Below are positions 36,325 through 48,530 of a stretch of 64,000 nt of DNA, in pieces. Position numbers and translations under genes: made by a program. Source of the DNA: Oopsacas minuta (lineage: Eukaryota > Porifera > Hexactinellida > Lyssacinosida > Leucopsacidae); contig JAKMXF010000326.1 of the NCBI GenBank assembly GCA_024704765.1, positions 1 through 64,000 on the forward strand. The letters are read 5' to 3'. Below the pieces are notes generated by a model that was not told the origin of the DNA, did no database searches, and worked only from the letters and a program-made list of their open reading frames with translations. Each line of letters opens with the position of its first letter. Positions within the stretch are counted from its first letter, which is position 1.

Positions 36325-38980
36325 TGTTGCAGTCCAACTATGAATTTGGCCCATTTACGAATTGACCACACAACTGCCTATTCGCGAATAGACCAATTTC
36401 AATTGGTCCGAGTGCGAAATATTTTTAGAATTACCCAATTGGTTTGTAAATATATTCACAATGCTTCCTCACCATGAAATTTATTAAGAATTTAATAGTT
36501 ACAGAAGCTATTACTTCATACTACTACTTGTTCTTTCTGTGTGCTCAAGAATAATTGTCATACAAATAATTGCTTATATGCTTTCTGGAAGCAGTTACTA
36601 TTTCGCTGAATGCAGTAATAGTAGTTTATATCTGTTATTTTGTATTGCCTATTGCTCATTTCGTTAATGTGCGTTACTCAAGGTGACTGCATTACCACTC
36701 TCATCTGCTTCTGCTGGTTTGCCTAATGACCTTGATCTTTGCTAGCGATTAACATTGAGACGGACAGGGATTAATAAATATATTGATAAGCAATAAATTG
36801 TATATGGTATGAGCTCATCTAGATATCTTAATGAATATGTGATTGAAAATTCTAGAATGGCATCAAAGGAAACATTTTTCACGTCATCTCTGTATCCAAA
36901 GAAGCAATCAATCAGAGTTTCAAACTAGAGAGGAGATTGATGAAAAAGTCAATATCCTGATAAGAGGAAAGCCAACCCAAGGTAAAACTACTTCAAATGA
37001 TATAGACAGAACAAAAAGTATACACTTATCAAATGTCGAAACATCCAGAATATTATATCTTCGCGGAAATGATGATGTTCCAAACAAAGGAGTGGTTGCA
37101 ATTGAAGATATTTACGATATACTAAAAAAAGTACATGTAGATCAAAACCATTGTGGTCGAACTGGGCTCTACAAACGTCTGTCAATGGAGTATCATGGAA
37201 TTCCTCGTTCCCTATATCAAATCTATATCAATCACTGTGAGATATGTCAGCGTAAAAATCAAGAAAATCATTGAAATCCCTTGTAATAAAACCTATTTCT
37301 TCCTCTAATTATCTTTCTCGGAGTCAAACCGATCTTATTGACTTCTCTACTGTATTTCCTGAAGTAAACCAGCCGTATAATTGGCTTGCAGTTCATCAAG
37401 ATCATTTTACCAAATTCATTCGGCCCAGACCCCTAAACAGGAAATCTGCTGAAGAAGTTACTGATTTCCTCAAGGACCTATTTTGTAAACTAGGCCCACC
37501 TTTGATATTGCAATCTGCAATGGAAGAGAATTTAACAACTCTTAGTTGTTCCAACTAATGAACGAGAAGTGGCCTGTGACCACAATTATTCGTGGCAAAC
37601 CTCGTCACACGGAATCTCAAGACTCATTGGAACGAGCGAACCAAGACATCAACAAACATTTTACCACAATGATATTAGAGAATGAGAATGATACCAATTG
37701 GACCAAATATGTAAGGTTAGTGCAGTATAAGAAGAATACGAATTACCACTCAACGATTGGAATGACACCTTTTCAGTCAATATTTAGTAGAAAACCACCC
37801 ATTGGGTTATCTGAACACGGTTTTCCAATCGAATTAGTGTCCGATATATCAACAGAGGAAGATCTCAACCTATCCATTCAAGACTTAAATCATACCGAAC
37901 TCCCTCAACATGAAACTTCCTCCGCAGAATATCAAATATACTCCAACCTCTCTAGTCCAGCTCAACCCGAGTGCTCTGAGTTTCTTTCCCATCCATATTT
38001 GGAGGAAATATCACAACCTCTACCTAACACTGTTCATATTTATGAAGAATCCAAGATCTACGTTTTCCATCCGAACTTTTTCCTTCTGCTTCATTTAATT
38101 TAAAGTTTCCTATTGTGGAGGAATTAGAAGTTAATAACCCAAATGAATCAGTTCATATTAAATCCCAATCCGTAACTTCCACAAAATGTGCTGTTTGTCA
38201 CAAAGAAACAACTCAAGCGCACAGTTGTCCTGGATGTTTCAGGTACATACATGCGATTCGTGGTAGGACTGAAGGAGAAGAAGGATATGGAAGCTCAGTC
38301 TGGTGACATTATTGTGACCTACAGAAGCGTCAGTCAGAATCGGTAACTCAGCGGAGGGCAATTAAACGTAAGCAGGTGAATCTTCATCAACGCATGCTTA
38401 AAGCAAGTTGCAATCGTTTTCCTGATGCAAAAATAGATGACAACACCATTTGACCAATATCCAATCGGATTCATTAACTTTCGGAAATAAGAACATGTTT
38501 GAGTTGTGTTAAGCAAAGAAGATGAACTCTACTCGATTGGAACAAAATGTGGAATATTAGATACGAAATATTCTAGAAACCAGTTCGATATCTGCACGTC
38601 CAAGTTCATAGAAAAAGGAGTTGTTACTCAAAACAGAATTTCTCAAAGAACTGCTATGCAAAATGCTTCTCAAGGTGTTACTTACTTATGCAAGTGCAAA
38701 AGTTGCTCAACTCCTCGTTGTCCATGCCGAATAGCATCTTCAATTTGTCACTCATGTTGTCACAACGGGAAGTGTTGTTTCAACAAACCAAACTGACAGA
38801 GCACTATTAGCATCAATAGATTATATAATCTTTATAGTGTATAAATGCATTTACACACAAATCAATTGAGTAAATCTAAAAATAATTCGCACTCAGACCA
38901 ATTCAAAATGGTCTATTCGTGAATAGGCAGTTGTATTAGTCAATTCGTAAATGGGCCAAATTCGCATTTGGACCTCAACA
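36325..38980 (+). mobile_element. Ginger-type integrase transposon
   Basis: About 2.66 kb with long inverted terminal repeats (about 85 bp). Both ends start TGTTG and share GAATTTGGCCCATTTACGAA, then CAACTGCCTATTC and GAATAGACCA. The TG...CA ends are the hallmark of retroviral-integrase-like Ginger transposons. The flanking 4-mers, CACA before and CATA after, may be an imperfect 4-bp target duplication. It carries an integrase gene on plus and lies in TICRR intron 1. Confidence 0.82.
36843..38796 (+). pseudogene. Ginger integrase with C-terminal Cys-rich tail
   Basis: Relative of the animal KRBA2/Ginger integrases. In order: an H2C2 zinc finger (HVDQNHCGRTGLYKRL then HCEICQ, about 37130-37250), then the rve integrase core with Asp in SQTDLIDFS, Asp in VHQDHFTKF and Glu in NGREFNNS. 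The Glu is read only in the alternative frame at about 37518, after a one-base loss. Next come IIRGKPRHTESQDSLERANQ, the typical post-core motif, and a long acidic linker. A Cys-cluster (CAVC...CPGC, 38187-38240) and a final CxC-like module (CKCKSCSTPRCPC...CHSCCHNGKCC, 38689-38780) end it. TGA at about 37272, the shift at about 37515 and stops near 38306 and 38450 disable it. Confidence 0.82.
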
Positions 38981-38984
38981 CATA

Positions 38985-40640
38985 TAAAGGAGTAAATATC
39001 ATAATATTTCATACCTAGCTGGGGTGGCCAGATATATATATACATATACATAAATCTTAGAGTAATTGGGTTCTGATTCCGTGTAAATGTGATTTAACTA
39101 GAAAATATACATTGGTGGAGTCAAGTGAATTGTATCTTGACAAATTGGTATCTACGTATTTATTATATATGTTAAATTTACTTAGTGTGGCTGCAACCCC
39201 ATATCAAAACAAAATATTTTGTTACAGGGTAGCAATCCAGCAAAAACAATACAAGAATTTCTACAAATCTTAAATTGTGCCAATCTTCACTGATCTAGAA
39301 TATAACTTGAAAAAGAAAATGTTTATTAGATTATATAGATATAGTAGAATTGGCGAATCATTTAGTAAACAGATGATATAGTTGAATAAAATTGGATTAT
39401 TTTGACAAAGGTATTCTTGTTGAATCGAGTTTGTAGTCAAGTGAGTGTGAAATTGTGTATTCGAAATTCCAATGTAAAATAATCTGATTTCTTTGTCATT
39501 TGATTTCGGGATATTTGTCTTATTAGTATGTAATTTATCTTAGGGTGCAAACAATTGAAATCCGTTCCAATTATTTGGAGTAGGATATATTTAAGTGATT
39601 TTTCAACATGCTGAATTCGTACATGGACTAATTACTAAGAAATAATATGTAGAATTCGTCTGCATATCAATTGGTGTATAAAAGTAATTCAAAATTGTCT
39701 AGTCAGTATTTAGGAAAATGGATTTTGTAAAATCGTTTGGGAGCACAATCAAATGGACAAATAAACAAATTTCAATTGTATATATAAAATTTTTCTCAGG
39801 GTATCATGTAAATCCAAGTCAACAAAATATTTTAGGTCTGGGGTGGGACGCCACCCCGGCTGCCCCTGTAATACGCCTATTCATATGATGAATAGTGTTG
39901 ATGGTGAATTACGCAATATGCGAACTGTAACAACAATTACTTCCTGGATAAGGGAAATAGAAGAAGTACATTGTAATGGCTTCGAAGTCAATAACTTATG
40001 ATATTAGCAAATATATTGAAGCATCATCAACTTTCACAAATATGATGTGATGAATGACATTCCACATCTAGAAATATTTTCAGATCGAAAAGACATCATG
40101 TGGTCGCGTGATAGGCTGATATGTTGGAAAAAGGCTAACGTTATACAACGAAAAATGTTGATCTTTGATGTCAAATTTTCATTATGAAATAGCATAAATA
40201 TATTTTTCTACAAATATCAAAAATTTATCATGATAAAGTAGGCTAGTTCTTGAGTTACAGGTATGCATATAGAGTAGGAATGGAATGGGTATACCATGTT
40301 GAATTGTACTTAAGCCCGAGGTCGATGATGACAACCAAGGAACTATTAAAACCATTACTCAATAATTATTAGTATTGAAATACATCAATTTTGAAAATAT
40401 GCTAAGGAATTGGGTGAATGACTTAGGTCTTTTGAGATATTGAAATCAATCCATTCATAAATTCGGAGAAATATATAAACATGAGAAAAAAATAGAAAAT
40501 AGTTTGAAAGAATTTACAACAAGGGGGAACTTGGGGACTTATAGTATGTTGCCCAATTGGCAATTTAGCAGCAAAATTACCTTAGTACTATGTATTTCTT
40601 TCCACACTAATGCTTCTGGATTATAAAAAAGTGAGCGAGT
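38985..40640. other. Intron 1, no gene; possible old repeat
   Basis: AT-rich. Two GC-rich patches, CTAGCTGGGGTGGCC at about 39017 and GGTGGGACGCCACCCCGG at about 39843, resemble worn-out ends of one element, but the pairing is too poor to call. Confidence 0.3.
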
Positions 40641-40647
40641 TGAGTAA

Positions 40648-40939
40648 GACTGTATCAACTCATTTTGCGTTTTTAAATCAACTCATCTTTTTGAATTAGT
40701 TGAATAAGTTGGTAATAACCAATATTCCAAGTAGGTCATTATTTGCAACATGAATTGGGAAGCATCTAGGATTTTAGATATACGAGTATATATTGCTTCA
40801 GCAGTGCCTGAAATATCCAAGCAAAATTGATTTAGTTGATCGTAAAATAGAAATAAGTTGGTAAATCAATTCAATTTTGGAATCAGTTGGTAGACAGAAA
40901 ATGAGTTGATTTGCAAATACAAAATCAGTTGATGCACGC
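40648..40939. mobile_element. Small MITE with 7-bp duplication
   Basis: 292 bp with imperfect inverted ends: left ATCAACTCATTTTG...AAATCAACTCAT, right (reverse complement) ATCAACTGATTTTG...AAATCAACTCAT. TGAGTAA is duplicated at 40641-40647 and 40940-40946. ATCAACT also recurs inside as subterminal repeats. Non-coding; superfamily uncertain. Confidence 0.65.
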
Positions 40940-41059
40940 TGAGTAAATTAAAGATAACGAACGAGGAGATACTACACTATTGAAACCAACAACCTATGTC
41001 TGTTGTGATTGCCACAAACAAGAAGATCCTTTCAGTATCTATGCCAAAGAGGTGCATGC

Positions 41060-41680
41060 ATTAGTTCGAATTTTAAAGTAGTTATTAGTTCGAATTTTCT
41101 GAGTAGTAACAAGTAAGAATCAATTTTTAGTTTATTGCAATAAATTCGAATCAATTTTTGGTCTATTGTACAAGCTCGAATCAATGTTCTGACTGTTGTC
41201 ACAAGTCAGAATCGATTTGCCGACTGTTGTCACAAATGAAAATACATTCTCTGAACTGCTGTCACAAGTAGGAATCGATTTTCAGATTGTGTTGTCGCAA
41301 GTAAGAATCGATTTTCAGACTGTTGTCACAAATTTAACAAAAAAATCCAAGGTTCCGCCATTTTGCAAACTTGTATAATAATTAGTCTAACAAAAGTCCA
41401 TCCAAACACAATATTACCATGAAGTCCACATCCCCGCTCCTAGGTAGCTTAATAACGAGTACAAATGATAACTCCCAGATTCACAAGGTAGTGAACTAAA
41501 TCCCTAATCCCCTCCCAATGGTACGGGTTTATAATTACTAAAATAAAAAGTTTTGCCCAGCCTCGTTTTGCCACGCGACATCTCGGAAAAGTAGATCCTA
41601 ACTTGTTACTATAGACTGAAAATCGACTCGAACTTGCTACAATAAACTAAAAATTGATTTTAACTTGTTACAATTCAGAA
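41060..41680. repeat. Tandem 37-bp-type repeats with an inverted copy
   Basis: Between about 41080 and 41335 a unit of roughly 35-40 bases recurs about seven times with drift: AGAATCGATTTTCAGACTG then TTGTCACAAGT. The same unit appears in reverse complement (AACTTGTTAC...GACTGAAAATCGA) at about 41595-41680. A tandem array facing its inverse is typical of MITE ends with iterated subterminal repeats. Confidence 0.6.
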
Positions 41681-41689
41681 AATTCTACT

Positions 41690-42889
41690 AAAGACAACCC
41701 TAAAATTCGAACTAAAGCACCGCCCCCATGCCAATTGCTTCAAGCATATGTTGTATCAAATTCAAACAAATTTCAGAAGAGAATTCTATGCCATAATAAC
41801 AATGCTACAAAACCACTGTTGTGGGAAGTGTTGATGTCTAAATATCATGCATGATGGGCTAGAGTCCAATTGCCTACTTGAAAACTGATTTTGGCTAGAT
41901 GTCCAACTTTTTAGGAAATAAGTGAGGTCCAATGAGGCAAATATCCAGCAAAAACTTTGAAAAAACTAAAATTGCCACGCTATTATATATTCCAGTTTAA
42001 TAAAAATTTGCTACGCCCGCGATGTCCGCTCAAATTAGTTACCTTCCGTCCAGTAATTTCTTCACTTAGGTTGCAAGTATGCAATTGTATGGTAAATATT
42101 ATACCATACATTTTGGGTAGATTAGTGAAAAATATATTATAGTTTTCACCAAATTTTACAAAATCTTACTAAAGTATGTATAAAATTGTCCGAATTAAGA
42201 AAAAATTTAACTAATTAGCCATAAATTGTATAAAACTGTAAGAAAATTTCTAAATATTTCGTTTAATGATTCAGATCTTCAACATTTTCAAATTATCCTT
42301 TGATGAGTCATCATTTTGGCAAGATCTCATCACATATCAAATAGTACACCAGCAAGTGCAGACTTTTCAACTAACCTTGAATTTTCGAATGAACATAATT
42401 TTCAGTGAATTTGCTTAGTCCAGACTATAAGTTTGAATATTTCTGCTACTGAAGCGCTGTCTTCATTGAGCATATACATATTTAGCCACTTACGGTGTCA
42501 ATTTTGGACAAATTTGAAAAGATCCAATAACTCCTTCAGTTAGTAAAATCTCCACTTTCGTTACTCAAACGAAGTGAAAACTAGAAATATTAATCATTAC
42601 AATCACTGACTATATCCGGGGATAATTGTTTTTCATAGCAGGGCAGGAATGTGGCAAAGTGTGCCGCAGTTCGAAAATGTTGAGAAAGCACTGCCATATA
42701 ATAAATGGAAACATTTTACAGGACTATAAGATACCATATATTACGAAATCACGATGTGCGGAGCACGAGGCTGACGAGCTGAGACCTAGAAACAGAAGTG
42801 TCAATCAGAAATATCTTCTTTCGAATTGCAATAATTCATTGAGTATTTCAGGAATTAGTCAAACGAGGTAATAGTATAGTATTCTAATA
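41690..42889. other. No gene
   Basis: AT-rich intron 1 sequence; small open frames without known motifs. Confidence 0.45.
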
Positions 42890-42897
42890 CACTAAGG

Positions 42898-43019
42898 CAT
42901 TGATTCTCAAACATATTTTCCCGCGGACCTCTTTAGTCCACTTATGGTGTCCTCGGGCCCTGCCAAAAAACATAACGAAAACATTTTTAGGACCGCGGAA
43001 CCCAGGTTGAGAATCACTG
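42898..43019. mobile_element. 122-bp hAT-type MITE
   Basis: Ends CATTGATTCTCAAAC and (reverse complement) CAGTGATTCTCAACC, with internal CCGCGG near both ends. The target duplication is CACTAAGG at 42890-42897 and CACTAAAG at 43020-43027, one mismatch in 8. The CAGTG(G/A)TTCTCAACC start is a familiar hAT terminus. It sits about 200 bp past the donor of the first TICRR exon. Confidence 0.75.
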
Positions 43020-43219
43020 CACTAAAGCAATGGGACTGGTCTATTTTTCAGGACAGGAATTGGAAAAACGAGTTAGGGAGTATTATACTGAGTATATCTT
43101 TCAGGAACAGTGCACTTTTGCTGAATAAATATAATAAATACTCGTATCAAAGTTCTAGAATTTAGATAAACTTCAAGAAATATAGGATACATATAAAAAT
43201 ATATATTCCAAAGGCAAAC

Positions 43220-44821
43220 CTTTGCGATAAGAGATCTGAGTAATGAGTTAGTTGTACAATTCAATTCTGAAGTTTGTTGCATCGAATATATCGAATCAAA
43301 TAGGTCATCACGAGAAATATCAACTTCTTCATGTTTCTTGTCCCAATCAACTAAATGTAATTGCCCAGCTTCATCAGATTTTATATCAGCAACTAGTGAA
43401 GAACGGAGATCAGCTAATTGATAAATTACACTAGAAGGACGGGGAGGCAACCTCAGATAAAACACACCTAATGAGACTTCCAAGTGAAATAAAACATCAT
43501 CTTCAATCCACTCTAATAGACCACTATTATCCAACGTTGGGAAGTAGTGAGCGAGAGGGTTTATTCGGCTGAGGAGGATATTATATACTGGAGAAAGCAT
43601 ATGCAGAGAGAATTGTCGTAATCGTGAAGAATGAGTGTTATCGATAAAAGAGTCCCCACGAAAAACAGTCACAGGGGAATCAATTACTGACTGAAAATCA
43701 AAAATTAATGCAGATGTATTAATTGGGCCAGAAAAAGCGATAGAGCTGGAAATAAATCGCAAAACTACAATAAAGCTGCTAAAATGCGAATCTGTAATCA
43801 GAGCTAAATAATAGTAATCAAGATTTCCGATATGCCAAATCATAGGGTTGGAAATGAAGAAAATGATTTCAAAATCAATCAGAGATAGAAGGTTGATCTT
43901 AGAGGATTTGAGTTTCGATAAAATATTGATAGAGAATTGTGTTTCAAAATTACAATGGAAAACATCAGTGTCCAGTCTGTACAAGAATTTTCTAGAAAAT
44001 CCTCCGAAAAGAGACGGAAAAATAGAATTAAATGCATGCAACTTTGGATGTATTAATCGTATTCCAAAAAAATTGAACACACAAAGGTTAGATATGGGTT
44101 CAAAGAGTGGAAAAACAGACCGATTTATTAGTGAAAACGGAAGTAGAGAAAAGATATTATCAAAAGGTTGATGTACAGTGCAGTTAACAAAGAATATCTG
44201 TTTGATATATTGTTGTAATTCAAGGGCCAAAGGTGACAAATTTTGATTAGTATTGATCCAAACTAGTCGAATTGAATGAGATAAAAGGAATTTAGTCAAA
44301 TCGGGAGTTAGCACATGTTTGAAGAACAAACTCGACAAATTTTTTCCTTCAAACGAGACAAGCTTGGTTGTAAAAAAATATTCGAAATCCTTTCGAGCTG
44401 CAGGAAATCTACCTAAGATAAAGATATATTTTCGAACATATATATTACTATACCTCACAGTAACTGGTGAAAAAATCTCTGCAGGATCCCATGTTTGAGA
44501 ATAGAGAGATTGTATGAGTCCATTCCATAAATCCCGGCTATTAACAGTTGTTGAAACATCATTGTCAGTAATAAAGCTACACATATGAGAAATGGAATTT
44601 TTCCAGGTTGTTGATGAAAATGGCAAAAAAGAGCCATTTGTAAAACTCAAAAATGATAAAAGGTTCATGTTCCATTCGATATCTGAAAACATAGAAAGTG
44701 AAAGGTTAGATATAACGAAAAATTGTAAAAGTAAGGTTAAGATCAATCGCTGAATGTGAAAAAGATTAGAAGTCAATAATTCGGGAAAGACAAGAAATAA
44801 CAACCTCCATTTATTAGCCAT
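43220..44821 (-). CDS. TICRR: TICRR/treslin first coding exon
   Basis: A clean 534-codon open exon, the longest uninterrupted reading frame in the window. ATG is at 44821 and directly follows a TTTCTAG acceptor, so a 5' UTR exon probably lies further up. The donor is AAG/GTTTGC at 43219, phase 0. Order and spacing match the treslin N terminus: a hydrophobic start, YSQTWDPAEIFSP (about residues 107-119; human YQWDRPEITSP), YIFILGRFPAARKDFEYF (about 132-149; human FLLAPCPHS...LLQF), SIRLVWINTN (about 183-192; human ITFYWVDTT), and a C-terminal ISRDDLFDSIYSMQ that fits the start of the Sld3/treslin domain. Family role: origin firing with MTBP and TopBP1 in the nucleus. Overall identity is low; the assignment rests on collinear motifs over three in-phase exons. 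Frames read past 43220 are intron. Confidence 0.78.
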
Positions 44822-45017
44822 CTAGAAATACAATTATGAAAAGTGAATTATTTTAAGCGGAATTTGGCTCAAGTGTAGACGCAAGCATAACAAACATTGC
44901 ATTGACACTGGAGAGCATCTAGAGAATGAGTAGGGTTTACGATCCAGTATTCTGATAAAATTGTCAATTGGATTCGAATCCCAGGATCCCTTTCAATTAT
45001 TAGCTGAATAACAATTA
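44822..45017 (-). promoter_or_regulatory. Upstream border of TICRR exon 1
   Basis: The 205 bp between the TICRR start codon and the hAT element at 45026. A polypyrimidine-TAG acceptor abuts the ATG. No TATA box or CpG-rich stretch is evident, so the promoter is probably beyond the hAT insertion. Confidence 0.35.
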
Positions 45018-45025
45018 ATACGTAC

Positions 45026-47510
45026 TAGTGATGTTGAACGAATATCATTTTAAAATAATCGGTTATCGAATTGTTAATTCGCAAAGTAACGGATTGATCG
45101 GTTATAATCGGTCAAACTCAATTATCATTATATTCTGCCTTTAACTGCTAGTACTTTCCTGTATCTTAATTTATCAAATGAAATCAAATTAGATAAAATA
45201 ATGAGTTAATGACTAATAATGAAGAAATCCTAAAATCTAATAATTTATTATTACTTTATCTCTTGCTTCTTGAAATATGACTTTAAGATCATTAAGCTAT
45301 CAACCGAGTTCTCACTCAACCGTGATCTCAACTTCTTCACAAAAAGTCCTGCTGCTGAGAAAGCACGTCTTGCCTCAACGCTGTCGGAGGAATTGTATTC
45401 AGTACTTCCTCTATAGAAGAAATATTTTTGGATTTGTCTCCAGTGGCTTCAATAAGGCCATTTCCTATATCAGAGATAGAAATCCAATATCTTCTTTCGG
45501 GGTTCTTACATAAATTGTAGAATTTTGTATTGCTCTTTTTAATTGGTCAGCAAGTAATATCGGAGAGCTACGTATTTCAACGTCTTCAATGTTTCCGAAG
45601 TCTCCTGAGAATTTAAAATTACACTATCGAATTGTTCAGTTCCATGCTGTGAATACAATTGTGAAAGGATCATTTTCATTGTCTTTTGCACTACTTTTCT
45701 TTTAATACACGGATCCTCCCTTATCGAATCAGGATTCAATAAATATCTCATAACATTGATAAGATTAGACTGCCGCCTCCCGTTAAATCTTTGTCTTAGG
45801 TTCTGCAATAATTGTATGGAGAACTCTGAACAAACCATTTCAAGTTTCTGGAACATAAAATAGATTATCCCTTCTGCATTGAGTAAATTTGCGTCACGCT
45901 GGCATAGAGCAGATATCCTCATTTCGATGGGTTTTAAACAACTGCAAAAGTTTTCCAACACTTGCCAATCAAGTTCACAAACTTCCATGTTTAAATTGAT
46001 GTCGATCATTGCTTTGCATAGTGCTTTTCTTACAGTTAACAATCGATTAATCATGCTAATTAAGCTATTCCACCTAGTTTTGCAATCCATGACTAGATTT
46101 GAAGTTTTTCCTAAATCTTCCTTTATGCACGACTGAAGTACTTCATTTTTTAATGGGGACTTCCTAAATATACGAACGATATTTCGAAACTTAACGATAA
46201 CAGTTTCTCTATTTATTTTCGAAGGCGGGATAAACATGTCTTCATCAATTTCACCGTCATCTTCATCTGAGAAAATTGATTCACCTTCAGTATCTTCTGC
46301 ACCACAAAGGCCATCATTATATGAGTCAGAGATAGTCGACTGAATTTGAGATGTGCCAATTGGCTCTTCGTCCGTTCCTTCATCATAAATAGGAATCCTA
46401 TTCTTGGAGTATAATACTGCAACTACTGCTAAATGTACCCCGTGAGCCAAACAAAGTTGCTGATGAATACCACTTAGTCTTCCCATCTTCACCATGACAG
46501 GGGCTCCATCACAGATGATGCTAACAATATGCTTCTGCAACTCAATATTGAATTCAATCCATATCCTTTCCAAAAGCTCAAGAACCTTCTCAGCTGGCAT
46601 CTTTCCATAAATACGCTTCATTCCAATGTTCCAAAAGTTATTGATGCTATGTATATTGACATTCATATACCGCTTATTTTGGATAGAAGTATATTCGTCC
46701 AAGTACACGCTCATCCATTTTCCATTAGCAAGTAAAAACTGTAACTGAGAAGTGACCACTCCCTTAACATGATTTGCATTCTTGAAACTGTAGAATGGTC
46801 TGGAATTGGGGTGAAAGCATTCTCTTGTAACGAAGAACGGATAAATTTACTTTGGCTGATTATCAGATAATCGAAACAATCCTCAGCAGCTAACCTAGCA
46901 ATTACCTCATCCAAACCTTGTTTTTTGGAAAATAATGGTAACAAACTTTGAGTACTATGTTTCTTCGAAGGGGGTTCGTTGTCAGAAATGTGATTCAGGC
47001 CCAATTGGATATTATGTATCAAAAGATGATTTCTTAACCCAGTAGTTGTACTGCCTTTACAACTTAGATTCTTCTTACAAATAAGGCATTTGGCTTCTTC
47101 CCCATATTTCTCGAAATGTTTCCATACCTCAGACCTCTTAGCCATAATACCATACAGTATTGTAAGTATAGAAGTAACGATTTATAGAAAAGCTAGAATA
47201 TTCAAAATTATGCTGTAACAAATACGTTTACAGATAATTATACATATAAATATACGTATCGCCGTATGCCTATAAACTACTATATCTAGCAATTAAGTCT
47301 CTAGCCGTTAAAACATAATTCAAGAATACATAGAATGACAATTGTGTGATTTTTTTAATAGAAATTCCAATAGAAACTTTATTGTTGACTAAAAGGTGAA
47401 ATTTTGAAAATAGCCGATTAATCGAAGTAGAATAATCGGTTATCGATAATAAGTAAAAATTCAATAATCGATTAAATAATCGAATATTTACTAATCGGTT
47501 ACCATCCCTA
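45026..47510 (-). mobile_element. hAT transposon
   Basis: 2.5 kb with an exact 8-bp target duplication ATACGTAC at 45018-45025 and 47511-47518. The ends are imperfect: TAGTGATG and (reverse complement) TAGGGATGG. Many CGATTAATCG/AATCGGTTATCG motifs sit just inside both ends and are likely transposase-binding repeats. A BED-type transposase runs on minus. Confidence 0.9.
45251..47145 (-). pseudogene. BED zinc-finger hAT transposase
   Basis: ATG at 47145. The BED finger is MAKRSEVWKHFEKYGEEAKC, then CLICKKNLSCKGSTTTGLRNHL. The RNase H-fold core has Asp in SVYLDEYTSIQ and Asp in IICDGAPV, then LCLAHGVHLAV, an acidic insert (SDEDDGEIDED) and DCKTRWNSL. The C-terminal dimerisation segment is EARRAFSAAGLFVKKLRSRL, with its Glu, and ends at TAA 45253-45251. 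A one-base shift near 46755 splits the BED part from the core, and another lies between 45539 and about 45450. The decay is mild compared with other elements here. Confidence 0.88.
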
Positions 47511-47518
47511 ATACGTAC

Positions 47519-48215
47519 ACTAATTAAGTGGCAGTGTATATACAATGGAAGGGTTAAAATTCCTATGATGTAGTTAAAATAACGTGTAAAATTTTGGAGA
47601 ATTGTACTTTATCAACAACTTGTAAGAAAATGTATATTATAGTCCATTTGTAATTCGTTGTGAACAAGAAAGAGCTCGGTGTGGACCAAACTGATCATTT
47701 CGGATACTAAAACTAAAATTTTATGAAATTTTGTTGAGTCAAAATAGGAAATTCTAGATTTCCTCCGCAAAAATGACCAGTTTCACCAGAATATACCTCA
47801 TAGCAGTTTAGCATGAAATATGAACATACCATTATTCGCAAATCTACAATGATTGGCCATGAGTACTTCAGTGTTCGGGAAAAATTCTGATATTTTAGCA
47901 ATTTTTAATTTTTCAAGGAACATATAATCAAATTTTGAATTGATAGAGTAAAACGGACCCACGAAATCCATTTTCAGTATCAGCATAGTTGGTAATATAA
48001 CATAAAAACAGTACTAAACACAGAAGAAAAATCAGTGTTGAACAGTGTGATCACTAGAGATTAATCCATAAGTACAAATATTTAACATTTTAAAGTATTA
48101 ATTAACTCATATATGATGAAAATTTCCGTGTAATATATATTGAAATTTTTGAGATCTTAGACATATTCCGGCTATATACATATATTTCTGTACATACAAT
48201 GCTAAGTCGCTAGAC
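47519..48215. other. No gene
   Basis: AT-rich; the small minus frames have no recognisable motif. Confidence 0.45.
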
Positions 48216-48224
48216 TGCCCGGGT

Positions 48225-48530
48225 CTATGACTATGAGCAACAATTCCCGGTATTTACAATGCTACACAAGCCAGATGAACTCGAAAATTTCTCATTCGAG
48301 GTTTCCACCGCGTGAAGATGTTACTGATCTAATTACTGTTTATGAGTATTCCAAGCATTTCAGTGAGGGAGACATTGAGTATTGAGCATACACAAACATG
48401 AGTACCCAATGGAGATGACACTTCTCGAGAAGTCTCTCGCAAGTATCTAAAGCTGAAGAAGTTGCGGTACCGTCTATTTTACCCGGATTTAAAGTATACT
48501 ATTCCATATAGCCAATCACGAATAAGCGGG
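48225..48530 (+). pseudogene. THAP-domain remnant
   Basis: A worn second THAP domain, unlike the P element at 7175 in sequence. FPPREDVTDLITVYEYSKHF corresponds to the C-x2-H half (Cys now replaced), then EGDIEY, an inner frame REVSRKYLKLKK, and VPSILPG closing the domain. Order and spacing match THAP transposases (KHF...VPRKxLKLK...PSIFPG). Stops and shifts break it, and no core domain follows. Confidence 0.6.

Noticed and set aside
39010..39890. Possible element with GGGGTGGC-type ends
   Set aside because: The two GC-rich patches pair poorly and no target duplication is present.
43848..44171. 107-codon plus frame
   Set aside because: Shadow of the 534-codon treslin exon.
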